Positions 7,388 through 14,817 of a DNA stretch of 29,454 bases are shown piece after piece. Below the pieces are notes generated by a model. That model was not told the DNA's origin and ran no database searches. It was given only the letters and a program-made list of their open reading frames with translations. Numbering within the stretch: the stretch's first letter is position 1; each line of letters starts with the position of its first letter. Both the position numbers and the translations under genes were made by a program. The stretch is from JACKFB01 sp041389525 (GTDB lineage Bacteria > Myxococcota_A > UBA9042 > PHBI01 > JACKFB01), in contig JAWKRR010000077.1 of NCBI GenBank assembly GCA_041389525.1, positions 1-29,454 on the forward strand, read 5' to 3'.

Positions 7388-8635
7388 CTAGCGCTCGGGC
7401 GTGTAGCGGACCCGCATCTCTTTGATGCCGTTGATGAAGTTCGACCGCAGGCGCCTGGGCGGCGCGACCAGCTCCATGTCGGGCAGCCGGCGGATCAGCT
7501 CCTCGAACATGATGCGAATCTCGAGCCGCGCGAGGCTGGCACCCATGCAGAAATGCTCGCCCACGCCGAACGCGATGTGCTCGTTTGGCGTGCGGCCCAC
7601 GTCGAAGGTCTGGGAGTTCTCGAAGTAGTCCTCGTCGCGGTTCGCCGAGCAGTAGTACACGGCGACCTTGTCGTTCTCGCGCAGCTTCACGCCGCGGAGC
7701 TCGGTGTCGCGGGTCAGGGTGCGCCGGAAGTACATGACGGGCGTGACCCAGCGCAGCATCTCCTCGACCGCGCTTGGGATGAGCGACGGGTCGTCGATGA
7801 GGCGCTGGCGCTGCTCGGGGTGCTCCATCAGCGCTTGCATGCCGCCGGAGATCAGGTTTCGCGTCGTCTCGTTGCCGGCGACCGAGAGCAGCAGGAAGAA
7901 GGCGTCGAACTCCATGATGGAGAGCTCGGTGCCGTCGACCTCAGCGCGCATCAGCACGCTGACCAGGTCGTCGCCGTCGCCGCCCTTGCGCTGCTGGGCG
8001 AGGTTGTTGGCGTAGCCCCAGATCCCCGCGGCGGCCATGCGGGCGTCTTCCATCGAGGTCTGGAACTCCGGGTCATCGAAGCCGATGAGCTGGTTGGACC
8101 AGTCGAAGATCTTGTGGCGCTCCTCCTGGGGGACGCCGATGAGGTCCGCGATGACCAGCAGCGGCAGCTCGGCGGCGATGGCGGTCACGAACTCGCACTC
8201 GCCCTGCTTGGCGATGCGGTCGACCAGCATCTTGGCCGACGCGCGGATCTTCGGCTCGAGCAGCGACACCATGCGCGGGGTGAAGCCGCGCTGCACCAGC
8301 CGGCGGAACTTCGCGTGCTGCGGCGGGTCCATGTTCAGCATCATCAGGCGGATGAGCGACAGGTCCCCCGGCGCGTAGTCCTGGATGTTGGTGCCGCCGC
8401 GCGCCGACGAGTAGGTCGCCGGGTCCTTCGAGATGGTGCAGACGTCGTCGTACTTCGTCACCGCGTAGTACCCGGGGCCGCCGGGCTCGTGGTGGAAGTA
8501 GATGGGCGCGTTGTTGCGCAGCCACGTCATGTCGTCATGCGGCACGCCGCGCACGAAGACGTCCGGATCGTAGAGCTCGATTGCGGGGGCCGCCTGGTGG
8601 GCGCTGGCCCTGGTCGCGTCGCTTGTTCCGGTCAC
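7388..8635 (-). CDS. Cytochrome P450, CYP125/CYP142-like sterol side-chain oxidase
   Basis: A 415-residue bacterial class I P450 with GTG start after GGAGG. Landmarks: I-helix AGNETTRN (253-260), ExxR at Glu292-Arg295, and heme loop FGVGEHFCMG with ligand Cys363. It resembles CYP125A1 and CYP142 across the chain: LMMLNMDPPQHAKFRRLVQRGF, ELPLLVIADLIGVPQEE, SVAGNETTRN, and the C-terminal LRSNFINGIKEMRVRYT that parallels LRSGWLNGIKHWQVDYT of CYP125. Those enzymes oxidise the terminal C26/C27 of cholesterol or cholestenone and so start side-chain removal. Substrate is inferred from family likeness, its operators and its ferredoxin neighbour. A P450 acting on another isoprenoid or fatty alkyl chain remains possible. 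Confidence 0.92.
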   Translation of the reverse strand: MTGTSDATRASAHQAAPAIELYDPDVFVRGVPHDDMTWLRNNAPIYFHHEPGGPGYYAVTKYDDVCTISKDPATYSSARGGTNIQDYAPGDLSLIRLMMLNMDPPQHAKFRRLVQRGFTPRMVSLLEPKIRASAKMLVDRIAKQGECEFVTAIAAELPLLVIADLIGVPQEERHKIFDWSNQLIGFDDPEFQTSMEDARMAAAGIWGYANNLAQQRKGGDGDDLVSVLMRAEVDGTELSIMEFDAFFLLLSVAGNETTRNLISGGMQALMEHPEQRQRLIDDPSLIPSAVEEMLRWVTPVMYFRRTLTRDTELRGVKLRENDKVAVYYCSANRDEDYFENSQTFDVGRTPNEHIAFGVGEHFCMGASLARLEIRIMFEELIRRLPDMELVAPPRRLRSNFINGIKEMRVRYTPER

Positions 8636-8693
8636 AGCGTGTACCTCCGAGAGGGCGTGCGCGGTGCGGTCGGGGTCGCCAACCGGCGCACTA

Positions 8694-8707
8694 GAACGTG
8701 TTCCATA
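8694..8707. promoter_or_regulatory. KstR-type operator, site 4 (P450 promoter, proximal)
   Basis: TAGAACGTGTTCCA matches TNNAACNNGTTNNA. It lies 59 bp upstream of the P450 start and 21 bp (start to start) from the next site, about two helical turns, so two dimers could bind on the same face. Confidence 0.8.
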
Positions 8708-8712
8708 GCGAC

Positions 8713-8741
8713 TAGAACACGTTTCATTGGCCTGGGCAAGC
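8713..8741 (-). promoter_or_regulatory. Putative sigma-70 promoter of the P450 gene
   Basis: Minus-strand TTGCCC (8736-8741), 17 bp, TCTAGT (8713-8718), with the distal KstR-type site in the spacer and -10, and the proximal site just downstream of the start point. The same order occurs at the Rieske gene. Confidence 0.45.
8715..8728. promoter_or_regulatory. KstR-type operator, site 5 (P450 promoter, distal)
   Basis: TAGAACACGTTTCA matches TNNAACNNGTTNNA and overlaps the proposed P450 -10. It is about 55 bp from the -35 of the divergent TetR operon, so binding here need not affect that operon. Confidence 0.8.
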
Positions 8742-8782
8742 CACCGCGATCTCCTGGGTCGCGCGCCCTCGGCCAGGACTCC

Positions 8783-8811
8783 TTGACCGCACTGCCAGCG
8801 GTGAATACACT
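8783..8811 (+). promoter_or_regulatory. Sigma-70 promoter of the TetR / Lol-like operon
   Basis: TTGACC (8783-8788), exactly 17 bp, TACACT (8806-8811). It is a good match to both hexamers for a GC-rich genome. The expected start point at about 8818 coincides with the first base of the tandem repeats, so the promoter and operator form one unit. Confidence 0.65.
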
Positions 8812-8817
8812 CGCAGA

Positions 8818-8856
8818 CCGTTCGGTCGAACCGTTCAGTCGGACTGTTCAGTTGGA
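8818..8856. repeat. Three 13-bp tandem repeats, probable operator of the second TetR protein
   Basis: Units at 8818-8830, 8831-8843 and 8844-8856 follow the pattern CYGTTCRGTYGRA. Read across unit junctions they also form small palindromes with 3-nt centres: CGGT/ACCG (8823-8833), CAGT/ACTG (8836-8846) and AGT/ACT (8850-8858), each 13-14 bp apart. The array starts at the expected transcription start and ends 35 bp before the tetR start. Nothing else explains it, and autoregulation by the adjacent TetR protein is the simplest reading. Confidence 0.72.
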
Positions 8857-8891
8857 CTTCGAGGTTTGACTCGTCCGTTTAGGAGGTCTGT

Positions 8892-9515
8892 GTGCCGCGT
8901 CCCCGCTTCGAGAGGCTCCCGCCGGAAAAGCGCCACAGCATCCTGGAGGTGGCGGCGCTGGAGTTCGGCAAGGCCGGCTACGAAGGGGCGGCGCTCAGCG
9001 CGATCATCGAGGCGGCCGGCATCAGCAAGGGCGCGCTCTACTACTACTTCGACGACAAGGCGGATCTCTTCGCGTCGACCCTGCACTACGTGGACGAGCT
9101 GGTCGCCCAGGCGCGGCCGGCGGTCATGGAGGGCGCCACGGCCGCGACCTTCTGGCAGCTGCTCGGCGAGTTCATCGGTGGCGCGGCCGAGGTGATCGAG
9201 CGGTTCCCGTGGGTGGTCGGCCTCGGGCGGGCCTTTCACCACCTGCCAGCCGACGTCCGCGAGTCGGCGCGGGTGGGCAGCTACATGGCCAAGAAGAAGG
9301 CCGAGGTCGACGGCCTGATCCAGTGGGGTCAGACCCTGGGCGTGATCCGCACCGACCTGCCGGCGGAGCTGCTGCAGCGCCTGACCATGGCCGTCGGCGA
9401 GATACTGGACCGCTGGATACTGGACCAATCGACGGACGCGGCCGGCCTCCCGGCGGCGTCGGAGCTGTCGCTGTCCGTGCTGCGTAGCTTGTTGGAAGCA
9501 CGCGAGGAGAGGTGA
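8892..9515 (+). CDS. TetR family transcriptional regulator (leader of the Lol-like operon)
   Basis: A 207-residue regulator with GTG start five bases after AGGAGG (8881-8886). The N-terminal HTH (about 12-58) reads KRHSILEVAALEFGKAGYEGAALSAIIEAAGISKGALYYYFDDKADLF, the standard TetR pattern. The C-terminal ligand domain has no recognisable specificity signature. It is unlike the KstR-type protein at 6467-7066 and has a different putative operator (13-bp repeats just upstream). Its stop sits within the ribosome-binding region of the next gene, so it leads an operon with the LolA-like protein and the ABC transporter. It probably senses the lipid or other compound that this system handles. Confidence 0.92.
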   Translation: MPRPRFERLPPEKRHSILEVAALEFGKAGYEGAALSAIIEAAGISKGALYYYFDDKADLFASTLHYVDELVAQARPAVMEGATAATFWQLLGEFIGGAAEVIERFPWVVGLGRAFHHLPADVRESARVGSYMAKKKAEVDGLIQWGQTLGVIRTDLPAELLQRLTMAVGEILDRWILDQSTDAAGLPAASELSLSVLRSLLEAREER

Positions 9516-9520
9516 GCGCG

Positions 9521-10354
9521 ATGTGTAGAATTGTGAGGCGGTACCTGGTTGTTTTGACCGTCACCGGCCTGCTCGGAGTGGCTGGAAGCGGCCTCGCGGT
9601 CGAGCCCGTGCCGACGCCGACGCCTGCGGCCGAGGCTGATAAGCCCGCGGACCCGAACGCGCTGCCCGCGATCTCGGCGGTGCTGGCGAAGCTCGACGAC
9701 CTGTATCGCTCGTCGGGCTCGGAGGCGACCATGACCATGGAGGTCAAGACGCGGAACTACGAGCGCTCGCTGACCATGGAGTCGTGGAGCCGCGGCGAGG
9801 ACGAGGCGCTCATCGTCATCCGCAGCCCGGCGCGGGAGGCGGGGACGGCGACGCTGCGCACGGAAGAGGGGCTGTGGAACTACGCGCCCCGAGCCGACCG
9901 GCTCATCCGCATCCCGTCGGGGTTGCTGAGTGACGGGTGGATGGGCAGCCACGTCACCAACGACGACCTCATGCGCGAGTCCAGCTACGAGAAGGACTAC
10001 ACGACCAGCGCGGCGTGGGCGGACGAGGGGGGCAAGCGGCTGCTGCGCCTGACCATGACCCCCAAGAAGGACGCGGCCATCGTCTACACGAAGGTCGAGT
10101 TCTACCTGACAGCCGACGAGTGGCTGCCGGTGCGCGCTGACTACTTCGATGACGCGGAGATCGTGCGGCGCTTTCACTACCGCGACGTCAAGACCCTGGG
10201 GGGCCGGCGCATCCCGACCTTGATGGAGGTCGTGCCGACCGACAAGCCGGGCGAGTACACGCGCATGCGCTACGACAAGATGAAGTTCGACGTGAAGGTG
10301 ACGAGCGACACGTTCACCCCGCGTGGCGTGCGGCGCGCGGCCAGTCTGCGATGA
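9521..10354 (+). CDS. LolA-like outer-membrane lipoprotein-sorting / lipid carrier protein
   Basis: A 277-residue exported protein. ATG 9521 is preceded by an AGGAGAGG eight bases away; a GTG nine bases earlier is less likely. Residues 1-26 form a signal peptide ending about SGLA. The mature part matches the 'outer membrane lipoprotein-sorting protein' family: MTMEVKTRNYERSLTMESWSRGEDEALIVIRSPAREAGTATL, LWNYAPRADRLIRIPSGLLSDGWMGSHVTNDDLMRES, and later KKDAAIVYTKVEFYLTADEWLPVRADYFD. Such proteins have the open LolA beta-sheet that shields acyl chains in the periplasm. Its stop overlaps the first permease start (ATGA). The gene order with FtsX-type permeases and a LolD-like ATPase parallels LolA-LolCDE. 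Confidence 0.88.
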   Translation: MCRIVRRYLVVLTVTGLLGVAGSGLAVEPVPTPTPAAEADKPADPNALPAISAVLAKLDDLYRSSGSEATMTMEVKTRNYERSLTMESWSRGEDEALIVIRSPAREAGTATLRTEEGLWNYAPRADRLIRIPSGLLSDGWMGSHVTNDDLMRESSYEKDYTTSAAWADEGGKRLLRLTMTPKKDAAIVYTKVEFYLTADEWLPVRADYFDDAEIVRRFHYRDVKTLGGRRIPTLMEVVPTDKPGEYTRMRYDKMKFDVKVTSDTFTPRGVRRAASLR

Positions 10355-11628
10355 CGCTGCGTCTGGCGGCGCGCAATCTGTTGCGCAATCGGTGGCGGAC
10401 GGGGCTGACGGTCTGCGGCATCGCGGCGGCGGTCGGGTTGCTCATCTGGATCAACGGCTTCATGGACGCCTACCTGGGCGAGATGGCGACGGCGACGGTG
10501 CGCTCGCGCCTCGGGCACGTGCAGGTCACGACCGCCGACTATGTCGACAAGCCGACGCTCTTCAACGGCATCCCCGACAGCGACGGCGTGATCGCGACCC
10601 TGGCCGCCACGCCCGGCGTCGACGTCGCGGCGCCGCGGGTGGTCGCCTTCGGGCTCATCGGGCACGAGCGGCGGTCTGCGCCGGCCCAACTGCTCGGCGT
10701 GGACCGGGACAGGGAGGCGGCGCTCACGGGGGTGGAGCAGCAGCTGGTCTCGGGGACCTGGCTGACGGCGAACCCGGCGGAGCCGCCCGCGGCCCGTGAG
10801 GCCGTCCTGGCGCAGGGGCTGGCAGATCAGCTCGGCGTGGCCATCGGCGACGAGCTCGTCGTCTTTCTGCAAGGTGCCGACGGCTCGCTTGGCAACGACG
10901 TGCTCAAGATCGTCGGCGTCGCGAAGCTCGGCGACTCGGGCATGAACCGGATGACCGTCTACATGAACCGCGCGGATGTGGCGTGGCTGACAGCGCTCGA
11001 GGGGACGGTCCACGAGGTCTCGCTCTTCCTCGAGCCCGGCGCGGACCCGGCGGCGGTGGCCGCGGACGTGACCAAGCGCCTCGCCGCGCGGCCTGCCGCC
11101 GCGGACGGACCCGCGCTCGCCGTGCGCCCGTGGAAGGCCATCGTGCCTGAGCTCGCCGACATCCTCGAGCTGTCGTCCAGCGCCAACGGCATCTTCTACT
11201 TCGTCATCTTCATCGTCGCGGGCCTCGGCATCTTCAACACCCAGCGCATGACGGTGCTCGAGCGCCGCCGCGAGATGGGCGTGCTGCTGGCCATCGGGTT
11301 GACGCCGTCTCGGCTCGCCGCCGTCGTGCTCACCGAGGCTGGGCTGGTGAGCGCCCTCGGCGCCTTCGTCGGCGTCGTCACGGGCGGGGCGCTGGCCTAC
11401 TACCACCACGTCCACGGTCTCTCCCTGGGCGCGTTCACCTCCACCGGCGACGGGTCCTTCGACTACATGGGGGTGACCATCCGCGGGCGCATCTTCTACG
11501 AATTCAACTGGCAGATGCTGGCTGAACCGGCGGTCGCGCTCGTGGTGGTGGGGCTGATTTGCGGCCTGATCCCGGCGATGAAGGCGGCCCGGTTGACCAT
11601 GGTGACCGCCATCTCCGGGAGGACCTGA
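10351..11628 (+). CDS. ABC transporter permease, FtsX/LolC-E type (first of two)
   Basis: A 425-residue inner-membrane protein whose ATG overlaps the previous stop. It shows the MacB/LolC layout: an N-terminal RNLLRNRWRTGLTVCGIAAAVGLLIWINGF with one membrane helix (about 18-38), a long periplasmic domain, then the FtsX core with helices near residues 285-305, 330-352 and 392-412. The segment IFNTQRMTVLERRREMGVLLAIGLTPSRLAAVVLTEA is the conserved coupling region that contacts the ATPase. These permeases do not move substrate through a channel but transmit ATP-driven force to the periplasmic domain. The partner permease follows after three bases. Confidence 0.94.
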   Translation: MTLRLAARNLLRNRWRTGLTVCGIAAAVGLLIWINGFMDAYLGEMATATVRSRLGHVQVTTADYVDKPTLFNGIPDSDGVIATLAATPGVDVAAPRVVAFGLIGHERRSAPAQLLGVDRDREAALTGVEQQLVSGTWLTANPAEPPAAREAVLAQGLADQLGVAIGDELVVFLQGADGSLGNDVLKIVGVAKLGDSGMNRMTVYMNRADVAWLTALEGTVHEVSLFLEPGADPAAVAADVTKRLAARPAAADGPALAVRPWKAIVPELADILELSSSANGIFYFVIFIVAGLGIFNTQRMTVLERRREMGVLLAIGLTPSRLAAVVLTEAGLVSALGAFVGVVTGGALAYYHHVHGLSLGAFTSTGDGSFDYMGVTIRGRIFYEFNWQMLAEPAVALVVVGLICGLIPAMKAARLTMVTAISGRT

Positions 11629-11631
11629 GCC

Positions 11632-12870
11632 ATGTGGCGTCTCGCTTGGCGAAATCTCTGGCGCAACCGAACGCGCACGGCCATCACGATGACGGCCATC
11701 ACGTTCAGCCTGGCGTTGATGCTCATCAGCCAGGGCATCAACGAGTACAGCTACGAGCAGATGCTGGGCTCTGCCGACAAGGCCGCGGGCGGCTCGGTGC
11801 TGGTGAACGCCGCTGGCTACTGGAACAGCCGCGGCAGCGAGCTGGTGCTCGACGACGGCGCCGCGGTCGTGGCGACGGTGCGCTCAGCGCTCCCCAAGGC
11901 GACCGTGCTGCCTCGGGTCATCATCCAGGGGCTGCTCTCGTCGTCGCACGGCAACCAGGGGCTGGAGGTCCACGGGATCGACCCGGCGGCCGAGGACAGC
12001 TTCCGAAACATCAAGCGCTACCTCGCTGAAGGCGACTTCCTCGACGGCGAACAGAAGCAGCCGCTGGTGCTGGGACGCGGCATCGCCGACGACCTGGGGC
12101 TGCAGCTGGGTGACCGCGTCGTGCTGACCGCGACGGACCCCGACGGCGAGATGGTGCGGGCGCTGTTTCGGTTGTCGGGCGTGCTGGACAGCGGCAGCCG
12201 CTCGGTCGACGACGCGGCGGCCTACACGACGCTGGCCGCCGCGCAGCAGGCGGTGTCCTTGGGCGACCGGCTGACCCAGGTCGGCGTCGTGCTGCCGGCG
12301 GCCGCCTCACCCGACGACGCCAAGCGCGCGCTGCTGGCCGCGTTCGGCGCCAAGGCCTCCGCGCTGGAGGTGCTGACCTGGGCTGAGGCGATGCCCGAGA
12401 TCATCGCGCTCATCGAGATGGACTCGAAGATGGGCGAGGGGATGCTCTTCGCCATCTTCATCATCGTGGTCTTCGGCATCGCCAACACGCTGCTGATGGC
12501 GGTGATGGAGCGCATCCGCGAGCTGGGGCTGCTCAGCGCGTTGGGGATGACGCCCCAGCGCATCGGCGCCTTGGTCCTCGCCGAGACCGTGCTGCTCGCC
12601 CTGGTGTCCATCACCCTCGCGGTAGGTATCGCCCTGGCTGCCCACGCGGCGCTCCAGGTCTACGGCATCGACATGGCCGCCTTCAGCGAGGGCGAGGTCG
12701 AGATGTCGGGGGTCATCGTCGAGAACCTCGTCATCCACAGCACGATCGTGCCCGCGAAGTGGCTCGGCGCCATCGGGGCGGTCTTCGCGCTCGTCGTGCT
12801 CGCCGCGCTCTACCCCGCGTGGCGCGCGACCCGCGTCAACCCCACCGAGGCCATGAGGACCTACGCATGA
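11632..12870 (+). CDS. ABC transporter permease, FtsX/LolC-E type (second of two)
   Basis: A 412-residue paralogue of the preceding permease, beginning with WRLAWRNLWRNRTRTAITMTAITFSLALMLI (first membrane helix), then a periplasmic domain and an FtsX core: MLFAIFIIVVFGIANTLLMAVMERIRELGLLSALGMTPQRIGALVLAETVLLALVSITLAV and a final helix before ALYPAWRATRVNPTEAMR. A heterodimer of two different permeases with one ATPase is the LolCDE arrangement. Its stop overlaps the ATPase start (ATGA). No cargo can be named from the sequence. Confidence 0.94.
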   Translation: MWRLAWRNLWRNRTRTAITMTAITFSLALMLISQGINEYSYEQMLGSADKAAGGSVLVNAAGYWNSRGSELVLDDGAAVVATVRSALPKATVLPRVIIQGLLSSSHGNQGLEVHGIDPAAEDSFRNIKRYLAEGDFLDGEQKQPLVLGRGIADDLGLQLGDRVVLTATDPDGEMVRALFRLSGVLDSGSRSVDDAAAYTTLAAAQQAVSLGDRLTQVGVVLPAAASPDDAKRALLAAFGAKASALEVLTWAEAMPEIIALIEMDSKMGEGMLFAIFIIVVFGIANTLLMAVMERIRELGLLSALGMTPQRIGALVLAETVLLALVSITLAVGIALAAHAALQVYGIDMAAFSEGEVEMSGVIVENLVIHSTIVPAKWLGAIGAVFALVVLAALYPAWRATRVNPTEAMRTYA

Positions 12871-13601
12871 ACACGCCCCAACCCACGCAGCCCGCGCCGT
12901 CGGTACAGGCTGATAAGCCAGCTCTCATCGAGGTGCGCGGCGTCAGCCGTGTCTACAAGCAAGGGCTGGTCGAGGTGCACGCGCTGCGCGGGGTCGACCT
13001 GGATATCGGGGCGGGCGAGTTCACGGCCTTGGTCGGGCCGTCGGGCTCGGGCAAGTCGACGCTGCTCAACGTCATCGGAGCGCTCGATGCTCCGACGGCG
13101 GGCACGGTGCGCATCGGGGGCGAGCTCGCGACGGGTCGCAGCCGCGCGGCCGGGGCGAACTTCCGGCTACACAACGTCGGCTTCGTCTTTCAGGCCTACA
13201 ACCTGCTGCCGGTCTTCAGCGCCTTCGAGAACGCCGAGTACACCTTGATGCTGCAAGGGGTGCCGCGGGCGGAGCGCAAGGCCATCGTCATGCCGCTGCT
13301 CGAGCGGGTGGGGCTGGCGGACATGGCGAACCGGCGGCCCCACGAGCTGAGCGGGGGGCAGCAGCAGCGCATCGCCGTGGTGCGGGCCATCGCGCCGCGC
13401 CCGCGGCTGGTGCTGGCCGACGAGCCGACGGCGAACCTGGACTCGCACACCTCGGGCGAGCTTATCGGGCTGATGCAGGAGCTCAACGCGGAGCACGGCA
13501 TCACCTTCGTGTTCGCGTCCCACGACGAGCATCTGATGGAGCGCGCGCGCCGCGTGGTGCACCTGCGGGACGGGCTGGTGGAGCGTGATGAGGTGCGTTA
13601 G
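12867..13601 (+). CDS. ABC transporter ATP-binding protein, LolD/MacB type
   Basis: A 244-residue ATPase; the start is the ATG overlapping the permease stop, not the longer upstream frame. All motifs are present: Walker A GPSGSGKST, Q-loop FVFQAYNLLPVFSAFEN, signature LSGGQQQR, Walker B LVLADEP followed by TANLD, and the switch His in FASHDEH. NLLPVFSAFENAE and the spacing are typical of the LolD/MacB/FtsE branch that drives FtsX-type permeases. The 3' end overlaps the start of the barrel gene by 14 bases, so all six genes from 8892 are probably one transcript. Confidence 0.95.
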   Translation: MNTPQPTQPAPSVQADKPALIEVRGVSRVYKQGLVEVHALRGVDLDIGAGEFTALVGPSGSGKSTLLNVIGALDAPTAGTVRIGGELATGRSRAAGANFRLHNVGFVFQAYNLLPVFSAFENAEYTLMLQGVPRAERKAIVMPLLERVGLADMANRRPHELSGGQQQRIAVVRAIAPRPRLVLADEPTANLDSHTSGELIGLMQELNAEHGITFVFASHDEHLMERARRVVHLRDGLVERDEVR

Positions 13602-14812
13602 CGCGCTGTGCGCTGCCGCTGTGGCGGTCGGGCTAGCGAGCCCGGCGCAGGCCGCGTGGGACATCTTTGAGGTAGGCAAAACCTCGCTGAACGTGGGCGG
13701 CTACGTCCGCGCGCTCAGCGGCGTGCAGCTGTCGCCGCGGCGCGGCGAGCGGGACGTCGACGACCCGGCGACCCTGGGCATCGCCTCGTCCATCGCGCGG
13801 GTCGAGTGGAAGCTGCGCATCGGCGACCACGTCACCTTCGACCTGCACAATCGCCTCTTCTTCGACCTGCGCTCGGCCAGAGGCGCGTCGGGCGGGCTCG
13901 GGGCCGGGGTCACGGCCGAGCCCACGCGCTCGCTGGACCTCAGCACCGACATCGTCCGCACCGACACGTTCACGCTTCAGCACGACATCGACCGGCTGGC
14001 CCTGGGCTTGTACCTGGGCCCCGTCGACGTGACCCTCGGGCGGCAAGCGATCAGCTGGGGGAACTCGCTGATCTTCACGACCTCCGACGTGTGGGCGGCC
14101 TTCAGCCCCTTCGACTTGGACACCTCGCAGAAGCGGGGCATCGACGCCATCCGCGTCATCACGTCACCGGCGGAGCGTGGAGCTGGACTTCGTGCTGGCC
14201 GACCGCGGCAGCGTCGACGACCTCTCGGGCGGCCTGCGGACCACGTTCTACCTGGCGCACGCGGACCTGTACCTGGCGCTGGGGAAGGTCTTCGACGAGC
14301 TGTCGGTGATGGCCGGCGTGTCGGCCGCGGTCGGCAGCTTCAAGGTGCGCGCCGAGGGGCACCTGCCGTACAGCCTCGACGACGACGCGGTGAAGCTGCC
14401 GCGCGTCACCGTGGGGTCGGATTGGTTCGGCTCGGACGTCACGGTGACCCTGGAGGCGCACTACAACGGCGCCGGCACCGACGACCGCGACGCGTACCTG
14501 CAGCACGCGCTGAGCAGCGGGCCGCTCGGGCGCGGTGAGACCTACCTGCTTGGGCGCTGGTACTTGGGCGCCGCGGCGGCCTGGAAGCCGGCGCCGCTCA
14601 TCGACCTGAGCCTCTCGCTGATCACGAATCTGCAGGATCCGTCTGCGCTTATCGCGACCCGGGCGAGCTGGGACGTCGCCACAAACATCAGCTTGGCCAT
14701 CGGGGCCTACAACACCATCGGGGCGCGGCCACCGAGCCCGCCGACCGCGCTGCGCAGCGAGTTGGGCGCGGCGGGGCACCTCGTCTACCTCGAGCTCGCC
14801 GCGTTCTTCTGA
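13588..14812 (+). pseudogene. Outer-membrane beta-barrel (porin-like) gene interrupted by a frameshift
   Basis: The first frame starts at ATG 13588 (GTG 13585 is the alternative) and encodes a signal peptide ending about SPAQA, then alternating strands such as LNVGGYVRALSGVQLSP, HNRLFFDLRS, LALGLYLGPVDVTLGRQAISWGNSLIFTTSDVW and SPFDLDTSQKRGIDAIRVI. At about 14164-14177 the homologous reading moves to the next frame, which continues without a break as VELDFVLADRG to LVYLELAAFF, a classical aromatic barrel end, stopping at 14812. Together they would make an approximately 408-residue barrel. The first frame alone runs on into Arg/Pro-rich nonsense to 14538. A net change of one extra or two missing bases explains it. 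It may be a sequencing or assembly error. The GRQAISWGN segment resembles DUF1302-type proteins, but the family is not certain. Confidence 0.75.
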
Positions 14813-14817
14813 GAGGG

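Noticed and set aside
7368..7396. Inverted repeat GAGCGC...GCGCTC between ferredoxin and P450 as a bidirectional terminator
   Set aside because: A 6-bp GC arm with an 17-base loop and no T-run is expected by chance in this composition.
7376..8869. Plus-strand open frame of 497 codons
   Set aside because: It is antisense to the P450 gene and reads through the operators; no family features.
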